A stretch of 64,000 nucleotides of DNA, taken from Candidatus Zixiibacteriota bacterium (GTDB lineage Bacteria; Zixibacteria; MSB-5A5; GN15; FEB-12). Made by a program: the position numbers and the translations under genes. The notes under the pieces were generated by a model, which was given only the letters and a program-made list of their open reading frames with translations, did no database searches and was not told where the DNA came from. The DNA lies in NCBI GenBank assembly GCA_024280215.1, contig JAJRQO010000030.1, positions 25,711-89,710 of the forward strand, read 5' to 3'. This document shows, in pieces, positions 18,957 through 29,183 of the stretch (within the stretch, counting starts at the first letter, position 1; every line of letters starts with the position of its first letter).

Positions 18957-20321
18957 ATGAATGTGGATAAGAAAGTTTTAGATAATAGCATCACCGAAGG
19001 TCCGATTCTAAAGGCGATATTCAAGCTTGCAATTCCTGTCGTTTTGGGAATGCTTCTTGAGTTTGCTCTCTCAACGACTGATTATTTTTGGGTCGGAAAA
19101 TTAGGAGCGACTGCTCAGGATGCGGTGACATCATCTATGGTCGTTATCTGGACAATTTTTGTGTTAATCACAATTGTCTCAGTCGGTGTGACTGCATTGG
19201 TATCTCGATTTGTTGGAGCAGACGACAAAGAGAGAGCTGCTTTTTATATTAAGCAGGGTTTGGCATTGGCTATCTTTTTGGGTGTGTTCTTCTCAGTTAT
19301 TGGATATTTTATCACTCCACAACTTCTTAGTTTTATGGACACCTCGCAATATACGTTTGATTTAGCTGTTCCATATCTTCGGGTCTTTTTTATCTCGGGA
19401 GTTATTTTCTTTTGGAACGAAACAATCTTTGCATCATTTCGTGCATCAGGTGATACCAAAACTCCGACAATTGTAAGTTCCATAGCGGTACTATTAAATA
19501 TCATTTTAGACCCGTTGTTTATTTTTGGGTATGGACCATTTCCAGAACTTGGCGTAACGGGAGCATCGGTTGCGACAGCGATTTCGATTTTTGTCGGAAT
19601 GATTATCATGACGACATTATTGGTGAAAGGAAAAGTTGGATATCCTGTTTCTGCAATCCTTAAAACTAAACCAAAACTCAAAGAGCTTTGGAAAATTGCC
19701 AAAATTGGCTTACCAATGTCAACCCAACAATTAGTCTTTGTCGTCGTTTATTGGTTTCTGATAAAAATTGTACATTCTTACGGAGAAGTTTCAGCGGCTG
19801 CGATGGGAATTGGAAATAGAATGGAGTCATTTTCATATCTTACCTGTTTTGGATTTTCTCTGGCTGCCTCGACCTTAGTAGGCCAGAATCTCGGTGCTGG
19901 CAAACCAGACCGAGCCGCTAAATGTGCTTATGGTTCTATCGGTTTGGCGATTTCGTTGACGTTGGTGATGACATTTTTGTTTATAGTTTTTCCTAAACAG
20001 ATAGCGGGTATTTTCACCGATGACCCCGAGGTTTTGGCGATAGCAATAGACTATCTTATTATTTTAGGGATTTCACAATTTGCGATGGCATTGGAAATTG
20101 TCTTGGAAGGTGCATTCTCTGGGGCAGGGGATACTATTCCTCCAATGATCGTCATGATACCTGGTTCGCTTGCTCGGATTCCGCTTGCATACTATCTTTG
20201 CTTTGAGCTAAACTGGGGAATAAATGGAGTATGGTGGACTCTAACGATTACAACTTTGGTTAAAAGTATGGTCTTAGCGTATTGGTTTAAATTAGGGCAT
20301 TGGAAATTAAAAGAAATTTGA
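18957..20321 (+). CDS. MATE family efflux transporter, copy 1
   Basis: A 454-residue membrane protein with about twelve hydrophobic segments in two similar halves. The start region ITEGPILKAIFKLAIPVVLGMLL, and the FASFRASGDTKTP and FSGAGDTIPP segments in equivalent positions of the two halves, are typical of NorM/DinF-type MATE exporters. These expel cationic drugs or metabolites in exchange for Na+ or H+; the substrate is unknown here. The gene is monocistronic by its flanking terminator and promoter. A second MATE gene is at 57470. Confidence 0.93.
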   Translation: MNVDKKVLDNSITEGPILKAIFKLAIPVVLGMLLEFALSTTDYFWVGKLGATAQDAVTSSMVVIWTIFVLITIVSVGVTALVSRFVGADDKERAAFYIKQGLALAIFLGVFFSVIGYFITPQLLSFMDTSQYTFDLAVPYLRVFFISGVIFFWNETIFASFRASGDTKTPTIVSSIAVLLNIILDPLFIFGYGPFPELGVTGASVATAISIFVGMIIMTTLLVKGKVGYPVSAILKTKPKLKELWKIAKIGLPMSTQQLVFVVVYWFLIKIVHSYGEVSAAAMGIGNRMESFSYLTCFGFSLAASTLVGQNLGAGKPDRAAKCAYGSIGLAISLTLVMTFLFIVFPKQIAGIFTDDPEVLAIAIDYLIILGISQFAMALEIVLEGAFSGAGDTIPPMIVMIPGSLARIPLAYYLCFELNWGINGVWWTLTITTLVKSMVLAYWFKLGHWKLKEI

Positions 20322-20375
20322 TAGTTGATTATTGAGTATAAAACAAATTTATTTAGAAAAAGATAGGAAGACAAA

Positions 20376-21143
20376 ATGAAAAAATATATACGCTTTCAAA
20401 CTGATACAAATGAATCAACACAATATGGTGTTATAGATAACGATTCTATAACGGCACTGACTTCTGCACCGTGGAATGGTGGAAGTGAAACGGAAGAAAA
20501 ACATGTTGCTGACTCGGTTAAGATTCTTGCTCCTGTTGCACCATCTAAAATAATTTGTATTGGTTTAAATTACCATGCTCATGTCAAAGCATCATACTCA
20601 GCCGATGAAGCACCAGAGAACCCACTGCTCTTTTTGAAACCATCATCATCACTTATAGGAGATGGGGACGAAATCATTCATCCGAAACAATCCGAGCGAG
20701 TAGACTATGAAGCTGAGCTTGGTGTTGTAATAGGAAAAACTGCCAAGAATATTTCTGAAAAAGATGCCAATGATTATATCTTTGGTTTTACTTGTGTCAA
20801 TGATGTCACTGCTCGTGATTTACAAAAGAAAGATGGCCAATGGAGCCGAGCAAAAGGGTTCGATACTTTTTGTCCAACGGGACCATACATTGTAAAAGAT
20901 GTTGATTATTCCGATATCTTAATCGAAGGTATTGTTAATGGCGAAGTGATACAGTCTGGAAGCACTGCTCAGATGATTTTTAAAATTCCATTTTTGATTG
21001 AATATATTTCATCGGTCATGACGCTATATCCAGGTGATTTGATTTCCACTGGTACACCAGCAAAAATTGCTCCTATGAAATCAGGAGATGAAATTGAAGT
21101 ACGCATTCAAAATGTTGGTACATTAAAAAACAGAATGTCCTAA
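20376..21143 (+). CDS. Fumarylacetoacetate hydrolase family protein
   Basis: A 255-residue protein with the FAH fold: IGLNYHAHVK near residue 62, KPSSSLIGDGDEI (about 88), the metal-binding glutamates in VDYEAELGVVIG (about 110), NDVTARDLQ with a metal aspartate (about 142), KGFDTFCPTGP (about 161) and STGTPAKIAPM near the end. The family includes acylpyruvases, oxaloacetate decarboxylases and 2-keto-4-pentenoate hydratases, and I cannot choose among them. An AGGAAG 20365-20370 supports the ATG. Confidence 0.85.
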   Translation: MKKYIRFQTDTNESTQYGVIDNDSITALTSAPWNGGSETEEKHVADSVKILAPVAPSKIICIGLNYHAHVKASYSADEAPENPLLFLKPSSSLIGDGDEIIHPKQSERVDYEAELGVVIGKTAKNISEKDANDYIFGFTCVNDVTARDLQKKDGQWSRAKGFDTFCPTGPYIVKDVDYSDILIEGIVNGEVIQSGSTAQMIFKIPFLIEYISSVMTLYPGDLISTGTPAKIAPMKSGDEIEVRIQNVGTLKNRMS

Positions 21144-21151
21144 ACTGACCA

Positions 21152-22351
21152 ATGAAAACAAAGAGACTTTATTATACTGATTCAAATCTATTATCTTTTA
21201 AGTCACGAATTATTGAAACTCGTTTAGAAGATAATAAGCATATTACGATACTTGAAAAAACGGCTTTTTATCCAACATCTGGTGGGCAACAACATGATAT
21301 TGGGATGCTTGAAAAAGTTCCAGTCATTGATGTCATTGACGGAGAACAAATTCTACATCTTACCGAATCTGCTGTTGGTAAAGTAGGTGAAATTGTCACA
21401 GGGAATATTGATTATAAACGTCGTCATAAAAATAAACAACAACACTCAGCCCAGCATATTTTGAGTCAATCCTTTTACAGGCTTTATAACCTGACAACGA
21501 TGTCGGTTCATTTGGGTGAGAGTTATGGTAACATAGAATTTGATACAAAAGGGATTTCAATAGAACAACTTCAAAAAGCAGAACAATTATCCAACCAAAT
21601 CATCGCTGAAAACAGAACTGTTGAAGTTTTCATGGCTCATCCTGATAATCTCTCAAAATACAATCTTCGGAGACCACCTAAACGCACAGGTGAGATACGT
21701 CTTATTTCTATTGACGACTTCGAATGTACTGCTTGTGGTGGGACTCATGTAAAGGCAACGTCTGAGATTCAGTTGGTTAAAATTATTTCTACAGAGAAGA
21801 TACGGGGAAGAGTCGCAGTTAATTTTTTATCAGGTCAACAAGCAATTGATGACTATGTCATTCGTTTTGGAGTTACCGATTCATTAACTAAAAAACTGAC
21901 CTGCTCTGTTTCTGATGTTGAGTCTCATTTTGATAAATTAGTTGAACACAACAAACGTTACAAACGTGAATTGACATTGATGCAAAAAGAACTGATTCCT
22001 CTTAGAATCGACGAATCAATTGCAAATGTAGAGTTTATAGATAATACCCCTGTTGTTTTTGCGATTGAAACTCGATTTGATAAAAACACGATAAATCATT
22101 TTGCAACACAGCTGGCAATTAAATGTAACGGAATTGCTGTTCTATTGTATAATGATAAAATCATTCTCAGCTGTGCTGATATAAGTAATCAGCATGCGGG
22201 GAATATCGCTAATTTTGTTTCTACCGAGACGAACTTAAGAGGTGGTGGGAGTAAAAATCTTGCTCAACTTGGCGGTGCCTTAGCTGATAATTTTGATTTG
22301 TATAAAGAAAAAATTAGAGAATTTGTTCACTTAGGAAATAATGAAAATTAG
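21152..22351 (+). CDS. AlaX-like alanyl-tRNA editing protein with DHHA1 domain
   Basis: This 399-residue protein resembles the editing half of alanyl-tRNA synthetase. It has TAFYPTSGGQQHD (about residue 35), the zinc/active-site HSAQHILSQ (about 98), CTACGGTHVK (about 190) with the second metal Cys/His, a coiled-coil-like linker, and a C-terminal DHHA1 part with TNLRGGGSKNLAQLGG (about 364). Such long AlaX proteins hydrolyse Ser- or Gly-tRNA-Ala in trans. It lies eight bases after the FAH gene and overlaps lptD by 11 bases. There is no clear Shine-Dalgarno. Confidence 0.87.
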   Translation: MKTKRLYYTDSNLLSFKSRIIETRLEDNKHITILEKTAFYPTSGGQQHDIGMLEKVPVIDVIDGEQILHLTESAVGKVGEIVTGNIDYKRRHKNKQQHSAQHILSQSFYRLYNLTTMSVHLGESYGNIEFDTKGISIEQLQKAEQLSNQIIAENRTVEVFMAHPDNLSKYNLRRPPKRTGEIRLISIDDFECTACGGTHVKATSEIQLVKIISTEKIRGRVAVNFLSGQQAIDDYVIRFGVTDSLTKKLTCSVSDVESHFDKLVEHNKRYKRELTLMQKELIPLRIDESIANVEFIDNTPVVFAIETRFDKNTINHFATQLAIKCNGIAVLLYNDKIILSCADISNQHAGNIANFVSTETNLRGGGSKNLAQLGGALADNFDLYKEKIREFVHLGNNEN

Positions 22352-25300
22352 TAGCATACTTTTTATTCTCATAACTTTTTTATCTTGCTCCCTTTTGGCG
22401 AAAGAATCGCTCCAGCTTGAGCATTCTGACCAATTTGAAATTCAGTATGATAATGATAAATATGTTACTTATGTTGTCGGCAATGTTCACTTTTTGACAG
22501 AGACTGGTGATATCTATTGTGATTCCGCCAGGTGGGTCAAAGGTGAAGATGTTCAACTCAACGGTTCGGTTGTGGTTGACGATGAAAAGTATTTTATGAA
22601 AGCTGATTCTGTCTTTTATGATATGGGGAAAGAGGAATATCTAGCCCTTGGGGAAAATGTTGAACTTTGGTCTTACAAAGATTCTGTTTTTGCTACGGGG
22701 AACCATGCCTATTTTGATGAAGGTGGTAATTTCTTTCAGATGGAAAACCGCCCGTTGATGTATCTGAATTATCCAGATACTACTAAAATGTTTGAAATTA
22801 TTGGTGATGAAATAAATTACAATGCTATAACAAAAGAAGCAGAAGCGTATGGTAATGTGAAAATTTCTTCCAAGGAATTTTCTTCTATATCAAACTGTGC
22901 AAAAATGAAAGCTGATGGTACAATTGTTGACCTCTATGAAAATCCATCTATAACTAAAGGGTTGTCAGTGATTACTGGCGAATTAATCACACTTCACATG
23001 GTCAATAATCAGATTGATTTTATCGATGTTGTCGATTCTGCACGGGCTGATTTTAAAGAACCAGTCGATTCAATAAAAGGTTTTTATGATGAGTCAATTT
23101 TATCTGGAAATCGTCTTGTTCTCAATTTTCATAATGGACTGATGAATAATATCCTCTGTTATGGACAAGCATACTCATGGTACTTTCCTTCATCGCAAGG
23201 AAGAATTGAGTCTCAGGAAAATGCTGTCTCAGGCGATACCATTAAGTTTTTCATTGAAAATGAAGAATTACAAACTATCCACGTTATTGGTGGTTCGCAA
23301 GGATCTTTTCTGTCAGGAAAAAATCAATTGATTGATTCAAATGTTGTGTTAGTAGTTGATACAATTGATTATAATTCTAATTTTATTGAGTATGCGTTAA
23401 AAGATTCTTTGATAAGTTTAAAAGAAAAAGCTCATGTAAAATCTGGAGCGGTGGCACTTGATGCACATTTTATAGAGTTTGATACTCGACAAAATATTAT
23501 TGAAGCATTTTCAGCAGACGTTGAAGCTGACACAGTTGTAAACCCATATTTTCTCTCTCACAAAATTCAACCAAATGTCATTCCTGTAATTCTCAAAGAT
23601 GGTGACGAAGAAATCTTAGGTGATTATCTATTGTATTCGATTGAAACTGACAAAGGTCGAATCATTCAGACTAAAACCGATTACACCGAAGGGCTGTATT
23701 ATGGCAAGAGACTCTTTCGTGAACAGAAAGATATTTACTATGTAAAAGAGGGGCGTTTTACAACTTGTGATGCTGACGAACCGCATTTTCATTTTCGTTC
23801 TGATAATATGAAGATGATTGAGGGGAAACGGTTGATTGCTCAGCCTGTTGTTTTTTATATAGAATCGCTACCAATCTTAAAATTACCTTACTATGTATTT
23901 CCACTTGAAAAAGGGCGTCACTCTGGCTTGCTGCCATTTTCGTTTGGAAAGTTTGAACGTGGTGAACGATATGTAAGAAATGTTGGCTACTATTGGGCGG
24001 CTTCCGAATATATGGATATTAAATCTGCTTTTGATTATTATGAAGAGAGGCGTACTATAAATTTTTATAACATAATCAATTTTAAGAAAAGGTATGTTTT
24101 AGATGGATACATTGATGGGAACTATGCTCGTACTACTCGTTATGATAAAATAGCAGCCCAGGAAGTAAAAGAACCGAGATGGACAATTAGTGGAAAGTAT
24201 AGTCATATTTTTTCTCCAACTTTTAATCTCAACGCAACGGGTTCTTTTCAGTCTGATTCTCGATATCAGTCGGATTTTTCACAAAATATAGAAGAGAGAT
24301 TAAATCGTTCTGTACGTTCAACTTTCAAATTTACTAAACGGTTTAGTCAAACCATTTCACTCTCTGGTTCAGCATCACATACTGTTCAGTTAGATGCTGA
24401 GAGTCGTGCTGATATACTGCCAAGTCTTGGGCTTTCATTACCAGCCTTTTATCCCTTTGGGTCTGGAAAGAGGGGCGAAGAGAAATTTTATAATTCTATC
24501 TTTGTTCGATACAATCCATCATTTACTCATATCTCAAACAGGGCAACCCTGTCTTCAGTTGATACGACAATTGATTTAACAGACCCATTATTTCCAGACA
24601 CAACACTTTTATATGACTCAACTCGTACTCGAAAACGCTACGCTGTTATGTCACACAACCCAACATTGCGGCTTCCGCAACTACGTTTTGGACATGTACT
24701 AAATCTGAATCCAAGTGTTAGCTACAAAGAAACTTGGGTTAAAGTATATGAAACCGACCAGTCTATTGATTTCAATATTGACCCCTCGAAAGTTTATCGT
24801 TCTTATTCATATAGTGCCAATGTTTCTGCGAATACGAAACTGTATGGTACTCTTAGTCCAAATCTGTTTGGGCTGTTAGGTATAAGGCATGTTCTGACAC
24901 CAACTGCTTCATTTGTTTATAAACCTCAGATAGATATTAATAACCCAGAAGTTAAACTTTATACTGGCGTTGGTGATGTAAGTAGCAAAAGTAGAAGTCT
25001 TTCGTTTGGCTTAGGGCAATTGATTCAGGCAAAAGTAAAAAATGGGGAATCTGAAAAAGTTTTAGATCTTGTTTCAATTAGTTCGGGGTTTAATTATAAT
25101 CTTGAAGCGGATACTCGTCCATTGGGAAATTTAAGTACACGGTTTTCATCATCGGCATTACCTATTATTTCTTCATTTTCTGGAAATATGTCCCATACAT
25201 TTTATAACTTGACCGATTCAACCGAACAATTTTGGTCACCTCAACTGCTTTCTTTTTCGTTGAATGCAAATTTTCATATTGCTGGTAGCAAATTCTTTTT

Positions 25301-25703
25301 TGATGATGTCACAGAAATTCCTAAAGGGAAAAAAAATGCTTCAGATCTGCCAAAACGAAATAGTGCTGGTTCCAACTGGAATTTCTCTGCTGATTATAAA
25401 TATAGTAAAAGTAGAGTAGCGGAAGATTGGATAAAGAGTAGTTTTGTAGATTTTAATTTGAGATTTAAACTGACCCCAACAACATCGATAAATTATAGAC
25501 AACGATATGATATTACCAAAAATATTACCGTAAATAATAGAATCAATATTACAAGGCCAATACATTGCTGGACTGGTTCTATGTATTGGGTGCCAACTGG
25601 TACAAATAGAGGTTTTGGCTTTAAGCTCAACGTAACCCAACTACAAGAAATAAAGCTCGATAGTGGATACGGTGCATTCACAACCCAATCGTTTAATCGT
25701 TAA
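22341..25703 (+). CDS. lptD: LPS-assembly outer membrane protein LptD (OstA-like)
   Basis: A 1120-residue secreted protein. Residues 1 to about 20 form a signal peptide (SILFILITFLSCSLLA). Next comes an OstA/LptA-type beta-jellyroll region containing repeated 'VDDEKYFMKADSVFYD'-like strands, and then a long C-terminal beta-barrel part rich in alternating aromatic residues. That order is typical of LptD, which with LptE inserts lipopolysaccharide in the outer leaflet. The N-terminal part is longer than in enterobacteria, as in Bacteroidetes-type proteins. A TTAGGA precedes the ATG, which lies inside the AlaX gene. Confidence 0.85.
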   Translation: MKISSILFILITFLSCSLLAKESLQLEHSDQFEIQYDNDKYVTYVVGNVHFLTETGDIYCDSARWVKGEDVQLNGSVVVDDEKYFMKADSVFYDMGKEEYLALGENVELWSYKDSVFATGNHAYFDEGGNFFQMENRPLMYLNYPDTTKMFEIIGDEINYNAITKEAEAYGNVKISSKEFSSISNCAKMKADGTIVDLYENPSITKGLSVITGELITLHMVNNQIDFIDVVDSARADFKEPVDSIKGFYDESILSGNRLVLNFHNGLMNNILCYGQAYSWYFPSSQGRIESQENAVSGDTIKFFIENEELQTIHVIGGSQGSFLSGKNQLIDSNVVLVVDTIDYNSNFIEYALKDSLISLKEKAHVKSGAVALDAHFIEFDTRQNIIEAFSADVEADTVVNPYFLSHKIQPNVIPVILKDGDEEILGDYLLYSIETDKGRIIQTKTDYTEGLYYGKRLFREQKDIYYVKEGRFTTCDADEPHFHFRSDNMKMIEGKRLIAQPVVFYIESLPILKLPYYVFPLEKGRHSGLLPFSFGKFERGERYVRNVGYYWAASEYMDIKSAFDYYEERRTINFYNIINFKKRYVLDGYIDGNYARTTRYDKIAAQEVKEPRWTISGKYSHIFSPTFNLNATGSFQSDSRYQSDFSQNIEERLNRSVRSTFKFTKRFSQTISLSGSASHTVQLDAESRADILPSLGLSLPAFYPFGSGKRGEEKFYNSIFVRYNPSFTHISNRATLSSVDTTIDLTDPLFPDTTLLYDSTRTRKRYAVMSHNPTLRLPQLRFGHVLNLNPSVSYKETWVKVYETDQSIDFNIDPSKVYRSYSYSANVSANTKLYGTLSPNLFGLLGIRHVLTPTASFVYKPQIDINNPEVKLYTGVGDVSSKSRSLSFGLGQLIQAKVKNGESEKVLDLVSISSGFNYNLEADTRPLGNLSTRFSSSALPIISSFSGNMSHTFYNLTDSTEQFWSPQLLSFSLNANFHIAGSKFFFDDVTEIPKGKKNASDLPKRNSAGSNWNFSADYKYSKSRVAEDWIKSSFVDFNLRFKLTPTTSINYRQRYDITKNITVNNRINITRPIHCWTGSMYWVPTGTNRGFGFKLNVTQLQEIKLDSGYGAFTTQSFNR

Positions 25704-25822
25704 AAAACCTTTATTTTAAAGCATTTTTTGGATTGTTTTAGTTGACAGTTTCTTTTTGTTTCTCTTTTTTGACTGTTGAAAAGTTAATTGAAACTTATCA
25801 ATTTCCCAAGGAAGGGGATCAA

Positions 25823-26101
25823 ATGACAAAAGATCAAGTTATTGCAAAAATGGCAGAATCGTCTGGAATTACAAAAAAACAGGCAACTGAAGCACTTGAC
25901 ACATTTATGGGAACTGTCACAACCCATCTCAAACAAGGTGAAAAAGTAAGTTTTTCAGGATTTGGTACATTCTCAGTCTCAAATAGAAAAGCTCGTATGG
26001 GGCGTAATCCGCAAACTGGAGCTCAAATTTCTATCCCAGCTACCAAAGTACCCGTCTTCAAAGCAGGTAAACATTTAAAAGAGGCTATCAAGAAACAATA
26101 A
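25823..26101 (+). CDS. HU-family DNA-binding protein
   Basis: A 92-residue histone-like protein from ATG 25823, chosen because the strong AAGGAAGGGG (25808-25817) precedes it and because HU proteins begin MTKxxxI. It has the helical dimerisation half (MAESSGITKKQATEALDTF), the FSGFGTFSV strand and the DNA-embracing arm RKARMGRNPQTGAQISIPA with the bending proline. It binds and bends DNA non-specifically. HU versus IHF subunit cannot be settled, but the arm is HU-like. Confidence 0.93.
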   Translation: MTKDQVIAKMAESSGITKKQATEALDTFMGTVTTHLKQGEKVSFSGFGTFSVSNRKARMGRNPQTGAQISIPATKVPVFKAGKHLKEAIKKQ

Positions 26102-26120
26102 ACTGCTTTTAAAATATTAT

Positions 26121-26152
26121 AAAAGGCAGAGATAGATTGTCTCTGCCTTTTT
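26121..26152 (+). terminator. Intrinsic terminator after HU
   Basis: A perfect 12-bp inverted repeat, AAAAGGCAGAGA and TCTCTGCCTTTT, with a seven-base loop, ends in a T run. It lies 19 bases after the HU stop. Its A-rich left arm might also let it act in the reverse direction. Confidence 0.85.
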
Positions 26153-26179
26153 ACATGACTTTTTAAAAACAATTATAAA
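26150..26179 (+). promoter_or_regulatory. Putative promoter of ftsK
   Basis: TTTACA (26150-26155), an 18-base spacer and TATAAA (26174-26179). The -35 overlaps the T run of the HU terminator. The predicted start is about eight bases before the ftsK ATG, and no Shine-Dalgarno is visible, so the leader would be very short. Confidence 0.4.
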
Positions 26180-26194
26180 ATCTTCGAAATAATA

Positions 26195-28564
26195 ATGGCA
26201 AAGAAAAAAAATAGTAAAAATAGTAAAACAAAAAAAAATACTCTAAAGAAAAACTATAAAGTAATTGGAGTTCTTCTTTTTTTAGTCGCATTAGTCTTGT
26301 TGGTCTCTTTGATTACTCATCGCTCTGTAGATGATGTTCGTATCAGCGATGATTCTTCGTTGGTATCACCGTTTGATTCTGCAATGTATAAAAATCAGGG
26401 TGGAATGCTTGGAGCTTACCTTTCATTTTTCACACTTACATTTATGGGATGGCTGTCATATTTTCTCCCACTTGGGCTACTCTTACTTTCATTTCGACTT
26501 TTCAAATCCGAGCTTTCTGAATCATTGCGTTTAAATAGTTCAATTCTTCTTGTCGTTTCGCTTCTTTCGTCTATGATATACGATGTCCATCTGTTGACCT
26601 CACGAGCTTTGGGGGTAGAGGATGGCATTGTCGGCGGTTTTCTTACTGAAAAACTTACGATGCTTAGTCTTAAAATTGTTGGTGAACTTGGTTCATATAT
26701 TATTCTCTCTGGTGGTATTCTCATTTTACTTATGGTATATACAACTATAACTCCTCTTATTGCATCCAAGATTTCGTTGCCATCAATGAAACCATTCCAA
26801 GGTTTTGGAACTTCAATTTTTAGTTCCATCGTTTCGTTAATCTCGCTTGATAAATTTAAAGAACTGTTTAATTCAGATGTTGATGATGAAGAGGAAGATG
26901 AGTTTGATGAACGCTATCCATCGCTTGCAACTAAAAAGCCAAAAACAAAATTGAAAAATTCTGAAACACCTGACTTGATGCCTACAAATTTTAAAGAAGA
27001 ATCCGACTTTACTCCTGAACCTCAAGCAGTAAAGCAACCAGCTAAAAAAGTCCCATCAGGAAAAACTGCTGAACAACTGCAAATGGATTCGCTGACATAT
27101 TTATATCCGAAAAATGAATTCCTCACTGAAAATCCTCATACCGAAGAAGAAGTGAATCATGAAGAACTCAAATTTACTTCTCAGATGCTCAAAGAAACAT
27201 TGGAAACATTTGGGGTAAAAGTAGATGGGGAGATTGCGTATTATCCTGGCCCTATTATTACTCGTTTTGAATTTAAACCTGGTATCGGTATCAAAATTAA
27301 TCAGATTGTAAATCTCTCTGATGATTTAGCTTTGGCACTCAAAGCAAAACGAATTCGTATCATTGCCCCAATTCCTGGGAAAGCTGCTGTTGGGGTCGAA
27401 ATTCCTAATCGGAATCCGCAGATGGTATATCTTAAAGATATTATTGAAGACCCTGATTTTAAAAATGCCAAACATATTCTACCAATGGCACTTGGGAAGA
27501 CGACTTCGGGAAAACCATTTATTGCCGACCTTGCCAAAATGCCTCACTTGCTGGTAGCTGGTGCGACAGGAGCCGGAAAGTCCGTAGGACTTAATGTGAT
27601 GATAACGTCGTTTTTGTATCGTCTGCATCCGCATCAGGTTCGATTTATTTTTATTGATCCAAAGATGCTTGAACTTTCTGTCTATACTGGTATTCCACAC
27701 CTTGGACGTCCTGTCGTTACAAAACCAAAACGGGCGGAAAAAGTGTTAGCCGATGCCGTTGTTGAAATGGAACGTCGCTACAGAAAATTAGCCAATGCAT
27801 CAGTCAGAAATATCGCTGATTATAACGCTAAAATGACCGAAGTTGAAAAGAAAATTCCGTATATCGTTATTTGTGTCGATGAACTTGCTGACCTTATGAT
27901 GTCGGCAACCTCATCGAAAATCGAACTGCTTATCACTCGCTTGGCACAGATGTCTCGTGCAGTTGGGATACATCTTATACTTGCTACGCAAAGACCATCG
28001 GTTGATGTTATCACTGGTCTTATTAAAGCAAACTTTCCAGCTCGAATTGCATTTCAAGTTTCAACAAAAGTTGATTCCCGAACTATTCTTGATGGCAACG
28101 GTGCTGAAAAACTTCTTGGTAACGGTGATATGTTGTTCTTAGATTCTGGACAACCTGACGCTATTCGTATTCATGGTGCCTATCTTTCATCCGAAGAGAC
28201 CGACACTATTGTAAGCTTTATCCGTGAGCAAGGTCTTGAGATGATGGCGATAGAATCAATCTCGCAATCATCTGGTGACCCTACTGGCACTGAGATTGAC
28301 TTGGGTGATCCACTCTTTAAGGAAGCGTGCGAAGTTGTTGTTCGTCACAAACAAGGGTCAGTTTCACTACTCCAACGTCGTTTAGGTATTGGCTACCAAA
28401 GAGCGGCACGACTTATTGATAAGCTTGAGCAAGCTGGGATTGTAACACCATTTGATGGTTCCAAAGCAAGAGAAGTTTTGGTAGACAAAACATTTATTGA
28501 AAACCTTTATGCGGGCGGAGCCGCAACTGTTGTTGAGCCTGAAGTGAATTCCGAATCGAACTGA
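26195..28564 (+). CDS. ftsK: DNA translocase FtsK/SpoIIIE
   Basis: This 789-residue membrane-anchored motor pumps chromosome ends through the division septum. After a lysine-rich start it has four to five hydrophobic segments (residues about 25-200) and an acidic linker (DDEEEDEFDERY, about 229-240). The alpha/beta motor follows, with Walker A GATGAGKSVGLN (about 454) and Walker B IVICVDELADLMM (about 555). A C-terminal gamma winged helix (about 705-775, GSVSLLQRRLGIGYQRAARL) reads KOPS-type polarity sequences. It lies 26 bases upstream of the LolA-like gene. Confidence 0.96.
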   Translation: MAKKKNSKNSKTKKNTLKKNYKVIGVLLFLVALVLLVSLITHRSVDDVRISDDSSLVSPFDSAMYKNQGGMLGAYLSFFTLTFMGWLSYFLPLGLLLLSFRLFKSELSESLRLNSSILLVVSLLSSMIYDVHLLTSRALGVEDGIVGGFLTEKLTMLSLKIVGELGSYIILSGGILILLMVYTTITPLIASKISLPSMKPFQGFGTSIFSSIVSLISLDKFKELFNSDVDDEEEDEFDERYPSLATKKPKTKLKNSETPDLMPTNFKEESDFTPEPQAVKQPAKKVPSGKTAEQLQMDSLTYLYPKNEFLTENPHTEEEVNHEELKFTSQMLKETLETFGVKVDGEIAYYPGPIITRFEFKPGIGIKINQIVNLSDDLALALKAKRIRIIAPIPGKAAVGVEIPNRNPQMVYLKDIIEDPDFKNAKHILPMALGKTTSGKPFIADLAKMPHLLVAGATGAGKSVGLNVMITSFLYRLHPHQVRFIFIDPKMLELSVYTGIPHLGRPVVTKPKRAEKVLADAVVEMERRYRKLANASVRNIADYNAKMTEVEKKIPYIVICVDELADLMMSATSSKIELLITRLAQMSRAVGIHLILATQRPSVDVITGLIKANFPARIAFQVSTKVDSRTILDGNGAEKLLGNGDMLFLDSGQPDAIRIHGAYLSSEETDTIVSFIREQGLEMMAIESISQSSGDPTGTEIDLGDPLFKEACEVVVRHKQGSVSLLQRRLGIGYQRAARLIDKLEQAGIVTPFDGSKAREVLVDKTFIENLYAGGAATVVEPEVNSESN

Positions 28565-28589
28565 TTATGAGTTTCTAAGTATAATAGAT

Positions 28590-29183
28590 ATGAAAAAAAT
28601 AATTCTTCTGTTTTTGATATTGACTCCTATGCTCTCTGTCTTTGCTGATTCGTACGATAAAATCAAAGAAAAACTGAAAAATTCACAATGTATGCATTAT
28701 CAAATAATTGCAGTTGTCAAATCAGATATCTTTGAAACTGTCGACTCAACCTATGGTGAAGTGCATATTTCCAAAAATGGACGGTATAACATCACTTTAG
28801 GTGAGGAAAGTTATTTATACGACCTGAAAAACTACTATACTTATGTCGTTGCTAATAACCAAGTTATCGTCGAAAAAGGGGATGGGAACTCAAATGATGA
28901 TATTCTCTTCATAACCAAGCTTGACGAATTCTATAAATCACATATACTTATCCCTGATTTAGAATATCGTTTGAAGAAAAAAGAAAATATTATTGGAGAT
29001 TTTCCTGATAGTTTGATTATTAAAACAGATAAAAAGAGCCACGAGATGAAAGAAATTTCATATTATGATATTAACGACGAGTTAAACCGTATTATTTTTC
29101 TCAAACAATCATACAATTCATTTTGTGAAGATTCTCTTTTTATTCCAAATTATCCGGACTCCGTAGAAAGAGTTAAACTGTAA
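28590..29183 (+). CDS. LolA-like outer membrane lipoprotein carrier
   Basis: A 197-residue secreted protein with a signal peptide (KKIILLFLILTPMLSVFA). It is followed by an antiparallel beta pattern with GEVHISKNGRYNITLGEESYLYDLKNYYTYV and SLIIKTD...KEISYYD, which resembles LolA, the periplasmic shuttle for lipoproteins. Its position directly after ftsK supports the call, since ftsK-lolA adjacency is widespread. Sequence match is moderate. A TATAAT lies four bases before the ATG without a convincing -35. It overlaps rimO by one base. Confidence 0.72.
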   Translation: MKKIILLFLILTPMLSVFADSYDKIKEKLKNSQCMHYQIIAVVKSDIFETVDSTYGEVHISKNGRYNITLGEESYLYDLKNYYTYVVANNQVIVEKGDGNSNDDILFITKLDEFYKSHILIPDLEYRLKKKENIIGDFPDSLIIKTDKKSHEMKEISYYDINDELNRIIFLKQSYNSFCEDSLFIPNYPDSVERVKL

